Below the pieces are notes generated by a model. That model had not been told where the DNA came from, did no database searches, and saw only the letters and a program-made list of their open reading frames with translations. Of a stretch of 64,000 nt of DNA, positions 38,445 to 47,319 are shown one piece after another. The stretch's first letter is position 1; each line of letters begins with the position of its first letter. Location: assembly GCF_029813785.1 (NCBI RefSeq), contig NZ_JARVKY010000032.1, positions 1 to 64,000 of the forward strand, in the 5' to 3' direction. The stretch comes from Streptomyces sp. DH41. Its GTDB lineage: Bacteria > Actinomycetota > Actinomycetes > Streptomycetales > Streptomycetaceae. The translations under genes and the position numbers were made by a program.

Positions 38445-39364
38445 GAGCGCAGCTCCTTGCCGGTCAGCTCCAGGAAGACGTCCTCCAGGGTGTGCCGCTC
38501 CACCGAGATGCGGTCCGGCATCACCCCGTGCTGGGCGCACCAGGAGGTCACCGTGGCCAGCAGCTGCGGGTCGATCTTGCCGTTGACGCGGTAGCTGCCC
38601 GGCGTCAGCTCGGCGGCCGACGAGTCCGCGGGAAGCGCCTTGAGCAGGGACACGACGTCCAGTCCGGGCCGGCCGGAGAACCGCAGGGTGTTCTCGGCGC
38701 CGCCGCGGCACAGCTCCTCGGGCGAGCCCTGCGCGATGACCCGGCCGGCGTCGATGACGGCGACGTCGTCGGCCAGCTGCTCGGCCTCGTCCATGTGGTG
38801 GGTGGTGAGGATCACCGAGACGCCGTCACCGCGCAGGTCCCGTACGAGGTCCCAGGTGGCGCGGCGGGCCTGCGGGTCGAGGCCGGCGGTCGGCTCGTCC
38901 AGGAACACCAGCTCCGGGCGGCCGACCACGGCCATCGCGAGGGCGAGCCGCTGCTGCTGCCCGCCGGAGAGCCTGCGGTACGTCGTCCGGCCGCACGAGC
39001 CGAGCCCGAGCCGTTCGATCAGCGCGTCGACGTCGAGCGGGTGGGCGTGCAGCTTCGCGACGTGGCGCAGCATCTCGTCCGCGCGGGCGCCGGAGTAGAC
39101 GCCGCCGGACTGGAGCATCACGCCGATCCGGGGCCGCAGCTCGGAGCCCTGCCCCACCGGGTCGAGGCCCAGCACGCGCACTGTGCCGGAGTCCGGCTTC
39201 CGGTAGCCCTCGCAGGTCTCGACCGTGGTCGTCTTGCCCGCCCCGTTGGGGCCGAGTACGGCGGTGACACCCGCCCGGGCCACCAGGTCGAGGCCGTCCA
39301 CCGCGGTCTTCGTGCCGTACCGCTTCACCAGGGCCTGGACCTGGACCACGGGCTCGCTTCGCAT
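38441..39364 (-). CDS. ABC transporter ATP-binding protein (DrrA-like)
   Basis: 307-aa exporter ATPase. Walker A GPNGAGKTTTVET near residue 38, signature LSGGQQQRLALAMAVVG, Walker B LVFLDEPTAGLDPQ and switch His in TTHHMDEAEQLA. The C-terminal extension past the ATPase core matches the daunorubicin-resistance type (DrrA). It is translated together with the downstream permease. ATG 39364. Confidence 0.93.
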   Translation of the reverse strand: MRSEPVVQVQALVKRYGTKTAVDGLDLVARAGVTAVLGPNGAGKTTTVETCEGYRKPDSGTVRVLGLDPVGQGSELRPRIGVMLQSGGVYSGARADEMLRHVAKLHAHPLDVDALIERLGLGSCGRTTYRRLSGGQQQRLALAMAVVGRPELVFLDEPTAGLDPQARRATWDLVRDLRGDGVSVILTTHHMDEAEQLADDVAVIDAGRVIAQGSPEELCRGGAENTLRFSGRPGLDVVSLLKALPADSSAAELTPGSYRVNGKIDPQLLATVTSWCAQHGVMPDRISVERHTLEDVFLELTGKELRS

Positions 39365-39480
39365 GGGTCACGAGTCTAGGTACGCGGACGGCGGCTCAAG
39401 CGCGCGGGTGCGGGATCTCCTCCGCAGGGGTGGAGCACGGGGCGCTCGTGGGAGCCGGCGGATGCCCCGCATCGGGTCGG

Positions 39481-39583
39481 CGTACGGCGCCCAGGGGGCC
39501 CGTGCGGGGGCAGGCGTACGGCCGCGTACGGCGCTTAGGGGGCCCGTGCGGGGCCGACGTACGGCGCTCAGGGCCCCGTGAGC
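39481..39583 (+). repeat. Three degenerate tandem copies of a GTACGGCGC-AGGGGGCCC unit
   Basis: Units begin at 39481, 39525 and 39558, each with CGTACGGCGC followed by a variable pair and AGGG(GG)CCCGTG. The whole 329-base gap 39365-39693 between the ABC ATPase start and the AAC(3)-like gene shows no convincing ORF. Confidence 0.6.
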
Positions 39584-39693
39584 CGCCGCTCGCGGGGGGC
39601 TCGGGGCCCAGGCGGGGGGCCGCCGCCCGCCCGCGCCGGTGAGCGGTGCGGGCGGTCACGCGGCCGGGCACGTCGCCCCGGCCGCCCGTCCCG

Positions 39694-40482
39694 CTACTCG
39701 CGGGGACGGTGCAGCGGCAGCCAGCGTTGCGCGTAGGCGACCGCGTCCGCCAGCGGGAAGAGCCGCGAGACGGCCGCGCCGACCCGCCCCCGCACGACGG
39801 GCCGGTCCCTCTCGAAGTCGTGCCCCAGCTCGTCGAACCGGTCCGAGGTGATCGACACCTCGGTGACGCGCTCCCAGCCGACCGGTCCCGGCCGCCCCAC
39901 CTCCACCAGCGGGGACGGAATCCGGTACTCGGCGAGGTGGAAGGCCGTGCAGGCCTCGAAGCCCGTGCCGAGCAGCAGTACCCGGGCGTGCAGCCGCTCC
40001 AGGGTCGCCAGCGGGCTGCGCTCGCCCAGGCGGCAGTCGGTCGCGTGGCCGGCGACCACCTCGGCGGCGCGGGGGCCGAGGGCCGCGAAGGACGTCTGCG
40101 GGTGCGCGCTGCGCAGGGCGCCCGGCCAGGTGCGCACCGTCTCGGGGAGTACCCCGACCCCGCGCGAGGGCGTGATCAGCGGGTCGTAGGCCGGCATCGC
40201 GGTGCGGACGGTGTGCCACCACTCCTCGGGCACCGGCGGGCTCTGCCACAGGGCCGGGTCCGAGAGGTCGCCGGTCTGGGTGGGGACCACCAGGGTGCCG
40301 TCCGGGCCGAGTGCGTCGAGCAGCCCCTGGACGACCGCGACGGGACCTCCGCAGACCCAGCCGAGGCTGCTGAGCGAGGAGTGCACGAGGAGGGTGTCGT
40401 CGGTCCGCACACCCAGCTCGCGCAGTCCCGCGGCGATGGTGCCGCGGGTGACGAGTGGGCCGGTGGGAGGGGGTGTGGGCAT
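39694..40482 (-). CDS. AAC(3)-family N-acetyltransferase
   Basis: 262-aa member of the antibiotic NAT (aminoglycoside 3-N-acetyltransferase) family, which uses acetyl-CoA. It shows LLVHSSLSSLGWVCGGPVAV near residue 30, VVPTQTGDLSDPALW, and the highly conserved HPQTSFAALGP block near 135 together with GTGFEACTAFHLAEYR, which line the active site. Streptomyces carry chromosomal AAC(3)-like genes without an antibiotic cluster; resistance is possible but unproven. ATG 40482 is preferred to a start 42 bases upstream. It is divergent from sufR. Confidence 0.87.
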   Translation of the reverse strand: MPTPPPTGPLVTRGTIAAGLRELGVRTDDTLLVHSSLSSLGWVCGGPVAVVQGLLDALGPDGTLVVPTQTGDLSDPALWQSPPVPEEWWHTVRTAMPAYDPLITPSRGVGVLPETVRTWPGALRSAHPQTSFAALGPRAAEVVAGHATDCRLGERSPLATLERLHARVLLLGTGFEACTAFHLAEYRIPSPLVEVGRPGPVGWERVTEVSITSDRFDELGHDFERDRPVVRGRVGAAVSRLFPLADAVAYAQRWLPLHRPRE

Positions 40483-40523
40483 GACCGGGAGTGTCCCGCA
40501 GGCCCGTCCGCGATGCCACCGCA

Positions 40524-40570
40524 TTGATCGATCAAAGATCGTTTCCGCAGGTCAGATTAGGTATGCCTAA
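40524..40570. promoter_or_regulatory. Two palindromes in the AAC(3)-sufR gap
   Basis: TTGATCGATCAA (40524-40535) and TTAGGTATGCCTAA (40557-40570) are both perfect inverted repeats. The second has TTAGG...CCTAA ends like an iron box but with a 4-base rather than a 9-base centre. Confidence 0.45.
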
Positions 40571-40629
40571 GTGACGCAGGGCACCGCACGAAGATCCGGA
40601 CGCGGCTTGCCGACCCCGGATGAATTACG

Positions 40630-40643
40630 CAACAATGGCGTTG
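40630..40643. promoter_or_regulatory. SufR box over the sufR start
   Basis: CAAC-AATGGC-GTTG, a perfect match to the CAAC-N6-GTTG palindrome that I recall as the SufR operator of Streptomyces. Its last base is the first base of the sufR GTG codon and it covers the likely -10, so bound SufR would block transcription of the whole operon. Confidence 0.8.
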
Positions 40644-41401
40644 TGAAAAACGTTGGCGAGGCTCCGCAGGAGGAACTCGCGACCGGTGAGCGGTCCACCC
40701 GCAACCGTGTCGCGCGCTCCATCCTGGACCACGGGCCGTCGACCGTCGCCGAGCTCGCCGGACGCCTGGGCCTCACCCAGGCCGCCGTCCGGCGCCATCT
40801 CGACGCACTGGTCGCCGACGACGTGGTCGAAGCCCGTGAGCAGCGGGTCTACGGCACGCGCACGCGCGGACGGCCCGCCAAGGTCTTCGCGCTCACCGAC
40901 TGCGGCCGGGACGCCTTCGACCAGTCGTACGACAAGCTGGCCGCGGACGCCCTGGGCTGGATCGGCCGCCAGGAGGGCGGGGAGCAGGCGATCGCCGCCT
41001 TCGCCCGTGCCCGGATCGCCGCTCAGGCGGGCGCGTACCGCAAGGCGGTCGAGTCCGTCCCGCCCGAGAAGCGCACGGAAGCCCTGGCCAAGGCCCTGAG
41101 CGCGGACGGGTACGCTGCTACCGCGCGGAGCGCACCCCACCCCCAGCAGGGCGAGCAGCTGTGCCAGCACCACTGCCCGGTCGCCCACGTCGCGGAGCAG
41201 TTTCCGCAGCTGTGCGAGGCGGAGACGGAATTTTTCGCCGAGCTGCTCGGTACTCATGTACAGCGGCTCGCGACCATCGCGCACGGCGACGGGGTCTGCA
41301 CCACGTTCATTCCGAAGACTTCGCACGCGCCGCCCACGGCGCGAGCGACCAAGAACACCGCTAACGCATCTGCAAGCACGGCCGGGAGGAACCCCGCATG
41401 A
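40643..41401 (+). CDS. sufR: SufR-type iron-sulfur repressor
   Basis: 252-aa winged-helix regulator that represses the suf operon when it carries a [4Fe-4S] cluster. The N-terminal helix-turn-helix is HGPSTVAELAGRLGLTQAAV at about residues 29-48; the C-terminal part holds the cluster Cys set CQHHCPVAHVAEQFPQLCEAE near residue 185, typical of SufR. GTG 40643 was chosen; a likely -10 just before it would make the mRNA leaderless. Its stop overlaps the sufB start (ATGA), so it is the first gene of the operon and autoregulates. Confidence 0.93.
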   Translation: MKNVGEAPQEELATGERSTRNRVARSILDHGPSTVAELAGRLGLTQAAVRRHLDALVADDVVEAREQRVYGTRTRGRPAKVFALTDCGRDAFDQSYDKLAADALGWIGRQEGGEQAIAAFARARIAAQAGAYRKAVESVPPEKRTEALAKALSADGYAATARSAPHPQQGEQLCQHHCPVAHVAEQFPQLCEAETEFFAELLGTHVQRLATIAHGDGVCTTFIPKTSHAPPTARATKNTANASASTAGRNPA

Positions 41402-42819
41402 CTCTCCCCACGGAGACTGCTCACCCCGAGCTCGAGGGCCTGGGCAAGTACGAGTACGGCTGGGCCGACTCCGACACGGCCGGCGCCTCTGCCAAGCGCG
41501 GCATCAACGAGGACGTCGTCCGCGACATCTCCGCGAAGAAGAACGAGCCGGAGTGGATGACCAAGCTCCGTCTCAAGGGCCTGCGCCTCTTCGAGAAGAA
41601 GCCCATGCCGAACTGGGGCTCGGACCTGTCGGGCATCGACTTCGACAACATCAAGTACTTCGTGCGCTCCACGGAGAAGCAGGCGGAGTCCTGGGAGGAC
41701 CTGCCCGAGGACATCAAGAACACGTACGACAAGCTCGGCATCCCCGAGGCGGAGAAGCAGCGCCTCGTCGCCGGTGTCGCCGCCCAGTACGAGTCCGAGG
41801 TCGTCTACCACCAGATCCGCGAGGACCTGGAGGAGCAGGGCGTCATCTTCCTGGACACCGACACGGCCCTGAAGGAGCACCCGGAGCTCTTCAAGGAGTA
41901 CTTCGGGACCGTCATCCCCGTCGGCGACAACAAGTTCGCCTCGCTGAACAGCGCGGTGTGGTCCGGCGGCTCCTTCATCTACGTGCCGAAGGGCGTGCAC
42001 GTCGAGATCCCGCTCCAGGCCTACTTCCGTATCAACACGGAGAACATGGGCCAGTTCGAGCGGACCCTGATCATCGTCGACGAGGGTGCCTACGTGCACT
42101 ACGTCGAGGGCTGCACCGCCCCGATCTACAAGTCGGACTCGCTGCACTCCGCCGTGGTCGAGATCATCGTCAAGAAGAACGCCCGCTGCCGCTACACGAC
42201 CATCCAGAACTGGTCGAACAACGTCTACAACCTGGTCACCAAGCGCGCCGTGGCGTACGAGGGCGCGACCATGGAGTGGATCGACGGCAACATCGGCTCC
42301 AAGGTGACGATGAAGTACCCGGCCGTCTACCTGATGGGCGAGCACGCCAAGGGCGAGACCCTGTCCATCGCCTTCGCGGGCGAGGGCCAGCACCAGGACG
42401 CCGGCTCCAAGATGGTCCACATGGCGCCGAACACGTCCTCCAACATCGTCTCGAAGTCCGTGGCGCGCGGCGGCGGCCGCACCTCCTACCGCGGTCTCGT
42501 CGAGATCGGCGAGGGCGCCCACGGCTCCAAGTCGAACGTGCTGTGCGACGCGCTGCTCGTCGACACCATCTCCCGCTCCGACACGTACCCCTACGTGGAC
42601 GTCCGCGAGGACGACGTGTCCATGGGCCACGAGGCGACCGTCTCCAAGGTCTCCGAGGACCAGCTCTTCTACCTGATGAGCCGCGGTCTGAGCGAGTTCG
42701 AGGCGATGGCGATGATCGTGCGCGGCTTCGTCGAGCCGATCGCCAAGGAGCTGCCGATGGAGTACGCCCTCGAGCTCAACCGGCTGATCGAGCTGCAGAT
42801 GGAGGGCGCGGTCGGTTAA
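41398..42819 (+). CDS. sufB: Fe-S cluster scaffold SufB
   Basis: Central subunit of the SufBC2D complex that builds Fe-S clusters from persulfide delivered by SufS-SufU. The 473-aa protein has the SufBD beta-helix core (ENMGQFERTLIIVDEGAYVHYVEGCTAP as landmark) and the C-terminal signature EATVSKVSEDQLFYLMSRGL and GFVEPIAKELPMEYA. No intein interrupts it, unlike the mycobacterial SufB. It follows sufR by ATGA overlap. Confidence 0.97.
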   Translation: MTLPTETAHPELEGLGKYEYGWADSDTAGASAKRGINEDVVRDISAKKNEPEWMTKLRLKGLRLFEKKPMPNWGSDLSGIDFDNIKYFVRSTEKQAESWEDLPEDIKNTYDKLGIPEAEKQRLVAGVAAQYESEVVYHQIREDLEEQGVIFLDTDTALKEHPELFKEYFGTVIPVGDNKFASLNSAVWSGGSFIYVPKGVHVEIPLQAYFRINTENMGQFERTLIIVDEGAYVHYVEGCTAPIYKSDSLHSAVVEIIVKKNARCRYTTIQNWSNNVYNLVTKRAVAYEGATMEWIDGNIGSKVTMKYPAVYLMGEHAKGETLSIAFAGEGQHQDAGSKMVHMAPNTSSNIVSKSVARGGGRTSYRGLVEIGEGAHGSKSNVLCDALLVDTISRSDTYPYVDVREDDVSMGHEATVSKVSEDQLFYLMSRGLSEFEAMAMIVRGFVEPIAKELPMEYALELNRLIELQMEGAVG

Positions 42820-42878
42820 GACCCGCCCCCGAAGCAGTCGCCAGATTTCTGACGTAGGAAGAGAGCAGACCGACAGCC

Positions 42879-44063
42879 ATGGCTGAGGCTCAGAACATCC
42901 CCGTGGGGTCCACCACCGCGGGCCAGATCGCGGTGGCCGCCGAGTCGACCGTCGCCACGCGCATGAGCGCGCCCGCCTCCTTCGACGTGGCGGACTTCCC
43001 GGTCCCCCACGGCCGTGAGGAGGAGTGGCGGTTCACGCCGCTGGAGCGGCTGCGCGGGCTGCACGACGGCACCGCGGCCGCCACCGGCGACGGCGTCAAG
43101 GTCGACATCGACGCCCCCGAGGGCGTCGTCGTCGAGACCGTCGGCCGCGACGACGCGCGCATCGGCAGGGCGGGCACCCCGGTGGACCGGATCGCGGCCC
43201 AGGCCTACTCGTCGTTCGAGAAGGCCGGCGTGATCACCGTCCCCAAGGAGACGGTCCTCACCGAGCCGATCCGCATCGCCGTGCACGGCGAGGGCGGCAC
43301 CGCCTACGCCCACCAGGTCGTCGAGCTGGGCGCCTTCGCCGAGGCCGTGGTCGTCATCGACCACACCGGTGACGCGGTGCTCGCCGCAGGCGTCGACTAC
43401 GTCCTGGGGGACGGTGCCAAGCTGACCGTCGTCTCCGTCCAGGACTGGGACGACAAGGCGGTGCACGTCGGCCAGCACAACGCGCTGATCGGCCGCGACG
43501 CCACCTTCAAGTCGTTCGTGGTCACCTTCGGCGGCGACCTGGTCCGGCTGCACCCGCGCGTCGCCTACGCCGGTCCCGGCGGCGAGGCCGAGCTGTTCGG
43601 CCTGTACTTCACCGACGCCGGCCAGCACCAGGAGCACCGCCTCCTGGTCGACCACAACGTCCCGCACTGCAAGTCCAACGTCGTCTACAAGGGCGCGCTG
43701 CAGGGCGAGGACGCGCACGCGGTCTGGATCGGCGACGTGCTCATCGAGGCCGCGGCCGAGGGCACCGACACCTACGAGATGAACCGCAACCTCGTCCTCA
43801 CGGACGGCGCCCGGGTCGACTCGGTGCCGAACCTGGAGATCGAGACCGGCGAGATCGTCGGCGCCGGCCACGCCTCCGCCACCGGCCGCTTCGACGACGA
43901 GCAGCTCTTCTACCTGATGGCGCGCGGCATCCCCGAGATCGACGCCCGCCGCCTGGTGGTCCGCGGCTTCTTCGCCGAACTCGTCCAGCAGATCGGTGTC
44001 CCGGACATCGAGGAGCGCCTGCTCGCCAAGATCGACGAGGAGCTGGAGGCGTCGGTCGCATGA
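42879..44063 (+). CDS. sufD: Fe-S cluster assembly protein SufD
   Basis: 394-aa SufB paralogue and partner in SufBC2D. It has the N-terminal helical part (FPVPHGREEEWRFTPLERLRGL), the beta-helix core, and the C-terminal HASATGRFDDEQLFYLMARGIPEIDARRLV signature region, with the conserved His. Its TGA overlaps the next start. Confidence 0.96.
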   Translation: MAEAQNIPVGSTTAGQIAVAAESTVATRMSAPASFDVADFPVPHGREEEWRFTPLERLRGLHDGTAAATGDGVKVDIDAPEGVVVETVGRDDARIGRAGTPVDRIAAQAYSSFEKAGVITVPKETVLTEPIRIAVHGEGGTAYAHQVVELGAFAEAVVVIDHTGDAVLAAGVDYVLGDGAKLTVVSVQDWDDKAVHVGQHNALIGRDATFKSFVVTFGGDLVRLHPRVAYAGPGGEAELFGLYFTDAGQHQEHRLLVDHNVPHCKSNVVYKGALQGEDAHAVWIGDVLIEAAAEGTDTYEMNRNLVLTDGARVDSVPNLEIETGEIVGAGHASATGRFDDEQLFYLMARGIPEIDARRLVVRGFFAELVQQIGVPDIEERLLAKIDEELEASVA

Positions 44064-44377
44064 CCTTCGTACGCGTCTGTGGAGCGGGCGAGCTGGAGGA
44101 GGACACCCCCAAGCGGGTGGAACTCGACGGCACGCCGATCTCCGTCGTGCGCACCGAGGGCGAGCTGTTCGCGATCCACGACATCTGCTCGCACGCGAAC
44201 GTCTCCCTCGCCGAGGGCGAGGTCGACGACTGCCACATCGAGTGCTGGCTGCACGGCTCGCGCTTCGACCTCCGCTCGGGCAAGCCCGACAGTCTTCCGG
44301 CGACGCGCCCCGTCCCCGTATATCCCGTAAAGATCGAAGGGGACGACGTACTCGTCTCCCTCACCCAGGAGTCCTGA
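44060..44377 (+). CDS. Rieske-type ferredoxin in the suf operon
   Basis: 105-aa cytoplasmic Rieske [2Fe-2S] ferredoxin. Ligands are CSHANVSL (CxH) near residue 43 and CWLHGSRFD (CxxH) near 62. It is placed between sufD and sufC with a 4-base overlap upstream and 7 bases downstream, which is common in actinobacterial suf operons. It might supply electrons for cluster assembly, or serve as a target or sensor; the role is not established. Similar proteins are often annotated as dioxygenase ferredoxin subunits, which the context does not support. Confidence 0.9.
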   Translation: MTFVRVCGAGELEEDTPKRVELDGTPISVVRTEGELFAIHDICSHANVSLAEGEVDDCHIECWLHGSRFDLRSGKPDSLPATRPVPVYPVKIEGDDVLVSLTQES

Positions 44378-44384
44378 GGCACCC

Positions 44385-45149
44385 ATGGCAACGCTTGAAA
44401 TCCGAGACCTGCACGTCACCGTCGAGGCCGACAACGCCACGAAGGAGATCCTCAAGGGCGTCGACCTCACCGTGAAGCAGGGCGAGACACACGCCATCAT
44501 GGGCCCGAACGGCTCCGGCAAGTCGACCCTCGCCTACTCCCTCGCGGGTCACCCCAAGTACACGATCACCGGCGGCACCGTCACCCTCGACGGCGAGGAC
44601 GTCCTGGAGATGTCCGTCGACGAGCGCGCCCGCGCCGGCCTCTTCCTGGCCATGCAGTACCCGGTCGAGGTCCCCGGCGTCTCGGTCTCCAACTTCCTGC
44701 GCACCTCCGCCACCGCCGTCCGCGGCGAGGCCCCCAAGCTGCGCACCTGGGTGAAGGAGGTCAAGGAGGCCATGCAGCGCCTCAACATGGACCCCGCCTT
44801 CGCCGAGCGCAACGTCAACGAGGGCTTCTCCGGCGGTGAGAAGAAGCGCCACGAGATCCTCCAGCTGGAGCTGCTCAAGCCGAAGATCGCGATCCTCGAC
44901 GAGACCGACTCCGGCCTCGACGTTGACGCCCTGCGCGTCGTCTCCGAGGGCGTCAACCGCGTCCACGAGTCGGGCGAGGTCGGCACCCTGCTGATCACCC
45001 ACTACACGCGCATCCTGCGCTACATCAAGCCCGACCACGTCCACGTCTTCGCCAACGGCCGCATCGCCGAGTCGGGCGGCGCCGAGCTGGCCGACAAGCT
45101 GGAGGCCGAGGGCTACGAGGCATACACGAAGGGCGGCGCATCCGAGTGA
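44385..45149 (+). CDS. sufC: SufC ATPase
   Basis: 254-aa ABC-type ATPase that drives conformational change of SufBD. Walker A GPNGSGKSTLAYSLAG near 38, the SufC-specific signature NEGFSGGEKKRHEILQLELL and Walker B IAILDETDSGLDVDAL. Its stop overlaps the sufS GTG. Confidence 0.97.
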   Translation: MATLEIRDLHVTVEADNATKEILKGVDLTVKQGETHAIMGPNGSGKSTLAYSLAGHPKYTITGGTVTLDGEDVLEMSVDERARAGLFLAMQYPVEVPGVSVSNFLRTSATAVRGEAPKLRTWVKEVKEAMQRLNMDPAFAERNVNEGFSGGEKKRHEILQLELLKPKIAILDETDSGLDVDALRVVSEGVNRVHESGEVGTLLITHYTRILRYIKPDHVHVFANGRIAESGGAELADKLEAEGYEAYTKGGASE

Positions 45150-46417
45150 CACAGCTGCCGGGCCTCCTCACCGCGCCCAGTCTTCTGGGTGAGGCGATCC
45201 GCAAGGACTTCCCCATCCTGGACCGTGAGGTCCATGACGGACAGAAGCTCGTCTACCTCGACAACGCCGCGACCTCGCAGACCCCCCGCCAGGTCATCGA
45301 CGTGCTCACGGAGTACTACGAGCAGCACAACGCCAACGTCCACCGTGGCGTGCACGTCCTCGCCGAGGAGGCCACGGCACTGTACGAGGGCGCGCGGGAC
45401 AAGGTCGCGGAGTTCATCAACGCGCCCTCCCGCGACGAGGTGATCTTCACCAAGAACGCCTCGGAGTCCCTCAACCTCGTGGCCAACATGCTGGGCTGGG
45501 CCGACGAGCCCTACCGTGTGGACCACGAGACCGAGATCGTCATCACGGAGATGGAGCACCACTCCAACATCGTGCCGTGGCAGCTGCTGGCGCAGCGCAC
45601 CGGCGCGAAGCTCCGCTGGTTCGGCCTCACGGACGACGGCCGCCTGGACCTGTCCAACATCGACGAGGTCATCACGGAGAAGACGAAGATCGTCTCCTTC
45701 GTGCTGGTCTCCAACATCCTGGGCACCCAGAACCCGGTCGAGGCGATAGTGCGCCGTGCCCAGGAGGTCGGCGCGCTCGTGTGCATCGACGCCTCCCAGG
45801 CCGCGCCGCACATGCCGATGGACGTACAGGCCCTCCAGGCCGACTTCGTGGCCTTCACCGGCCACAAGATGTGCGGTCCGACGGGCATCGGCGTCCTGTG
45901 GGGCCGCCAGGAACTGCTGGAGGACCTCCCGCCCTTCCTCGGCGGCGGCGAGATGATCGAGACCGTCTCGATGCACTCCTCCACGTACGCCCCGGCCCCC
46001 CACAAGTTCGAGGCGGGCACGCCCCCGATCGCGCAGGCGGTGGGCCTGGGCGCGGCGATCGACTACCTCAACTCGATCGGCATGGACAAGATCCACGCCC
46101 ACGAGCAGGCGCTGACCGAGTACGCGGTGAAGCGGCTGCTGGACGTCCCGGACCTGCGCATCATCGGTCCGACGACGGCCGAGGACCGTGGCGCGGCGAT
46201 CAGCTTCGCGCTCGGCGACATCCACCCGCACGACGTGGGCCAGGTCCTCGACGAGCAGGGCATCGCGGTCCGGGTCGGCCACCACTGCGCCCGCCCCGTC
46301 TGCCTCCGCTACGGAATTCCTGCGACCACGCGAGCGTCGTTCTATCTGTACTCCACGCCGGCCGAGATCGACGCACTGGTCGACGGCCTGGAGCACGTAC
46401 GGAACTTCTTCGGCTGA
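45146..46417 (+). CDS. sufS: Cysteine desulfurase SufS
   Basis: 423-aa PLP enzyme removing sulfur from cysteine. The PLP-lysine is in FVAFTGHKMCGPTGIGVLWG near residue 236; the persulfide Cys is in RVGHHCARPVC near 375. It is the class II (SufS) type that works with SufU. GTG 45146 overlaps sufC. Confidence 0.96.
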   Translation: MTQLPGLLTAPSLLGEAIRKDFPILDREVHDGQKLVYLDNAATSQTPRQVIDVLTEYYEQHNANVHRGVHVLAEEATALYEGARDKVAEFINAPSRDEVIFTKNASESLNLVANMLGWADEPYRVDHETEIVITEMEHHSNIVPWQLLAQRTGAKLRWFGLTDDGRLDLSNIDEVITEKTKIVSFVLVSNILGTQNPVEAIVRRAQEVGALVCIDASQAAPHMPMDVQALQADFVAFTGHKMCGPTGIGVLWGRQELLEDLPPFLGGGEMIETVSMHSSTYAPAPHKFEAGTPPIAQAVGLGAAIDYLNSIGMDKIHAHEQALTEYAVKRLLDVPDLRIIGPTTAEDRGAAISFALGDIHPHDVGQVLDEQGIAVRVGHHCARPVCLRYGIPATTRASFYLYSTPAEIDALVDGLEHVRNFFG

Positions 46418-46434
46418 CGGGACGAGCGAAGAGC

Positions 46435-46905
46435 ATGAAGCTGGACTCCATGTACCAGGAAGTCATCCTGGACCACTACAAGAACCCGCACGGGCGTGGT
46501 CTGAGGGACGGCGACGCCGAGGTGCACCACGTCAACCCGACGTGCGGCGACGAGATCACGTTGCGCGTGAAGTACGACGGCACGACGATCAGCGACGTCA
46601 GTTACGAGGGCCAGGGCTGCTCCATCAGCCAGGCGAGCGCCTCCGTGCTGAACGACCTGCTGGTCGGCAAGGACCTCGCCCGGGCGCGGCAGATCCAGGA
46701 GACCTTCCTGGAGCTGATGCAGTCCAAGGGCAGGATCGAGCCCGACGACGCGATGGAGGAGGTCCTGGAGGACGCGGTCGCGTTCGCCGGGGTCTCGAAG
46801 TACCCGGCCCGGGTCAAGTGCGCCCTGCTGAGCTGGATGGCCTGGAAGGACGCGACGGCCCAGGCACTGGACGGCGCCGACGCCGAGAAGGAGACGACGG
46901 CATGA
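46435..46905 (+). CDS. sufU: SufU zinc-dependent sulfurtransferase
   Basis: 156-aa IscU-fold protein that takes persulfide from SufS. It starts MKLDSMYQEVILDHYKNPHG and has the Zn ligands: Cys in NPTCGDEITL, Cys in YEGQGCSISQASASV and Cys in ARVKCALLSW. The 20-residue insert before the last Cys is typical of SufU rather than IscU. ATGA overlap with the next gene. Confidence 0.96.
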   Translation: MKLDSMYQEVILDHYKNPHGRGLRDGDAEVHHVNPTCGDEITLRVKYDGTTISDVSYEGQGCSISQASASVLNDLLVGKDLARARQIQETFLELMQSKGRIEPDDAMEEVLEDAVAFAGVSKYPARVKCALLSWMAWKDATAQALDGADAEKETTA

Positions 46906-47234
46906 GTGAGACCGTGGAAATGAAGCCGGCCTCCGAGGAGGAGGTCCGCGAGGCCCTGCTGGACGTCGTCGACCCCGAGCTGGGCATCGACGTCGTCAAC
47001 CTGGGCCTGATCTACGGCGTCCACATCGACGACGCGAACATCGCGACCATCGACATGACCCTGACGTCGGCGGCCTGTCCGCTGACGGACGTGATCGAGG
47101 ACCAGGCCAAGTCCGCCACGGACGGCATCGTCAACGAGCTGCGCATCAACTGGGTCTGGATGCCGCCGTGGGGCCCGGACAAGATCACGGACGACGGCCG
47201 CGAGCAGCTGCGCGCGCTCGGGTTCAACGTCTGA
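46902..47234 (+). CDS. sufT: SufT-type (DUF59/MIP18) Fe-S maturation protein
   Basis: 110-aa protein of the DUF59 family. ALLDVVDPELGIDVVNLGLIYGV is the signature, TLTSAACPLTDVIEDQ holds the conserved Cys, and WMPPWGPDKITDDGREQLRALG ends it. SufT proteins help mature Fe-S proteins when demand is high. It is the last gene of the operon and is followed by a strong terminator. Confidence 0.92.
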   Translation: MSETVEMKPASEEEVREALLDVVDPELGIDVVNLGLIYGVHIDDANIATIDMTLTSAACPLTDVIEDQAKSATDGIVNELRINWVWMPPWGPDKITDDGREQLRALGFNV

Positions 47235-47266
47235 GAGGCCTCTGAGAGGCACCCGCACCGCTTCAC

Positions 47267-47299
47267 GAAACGGCGACGCCCACCGGGCGTCGCCGTTTC
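47267..47299 (+). terminator. Terminator of the suf operon
   Basis: GAAACGGCGACGCCC (47267-47281), loop ACC, GGGCGTCGCCGTTTC (47285-47299): 15-bp perfect stem with 3-base loop and a short T-run in the last arm. Confidence 0.85.
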
Positions 47300-47319
47300 C
47301 GTGTGCCCGCCCGCCTCCT

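Noticed and set aside
39694..40482. Acquired aminoglycoside resistance island
   Set aside because: The AAC(3)-like gene has base composition like its neighbours, no mobile element is nearby and gene order looks chromosomal.
40557..40570. DmdR/DtxR iron box
   Set aside because: TTAGG and CCTAA arms are 4 rather than 9 bases apart, so it does not match the 19-bp iron box; kept only as an unexplained palindrome.
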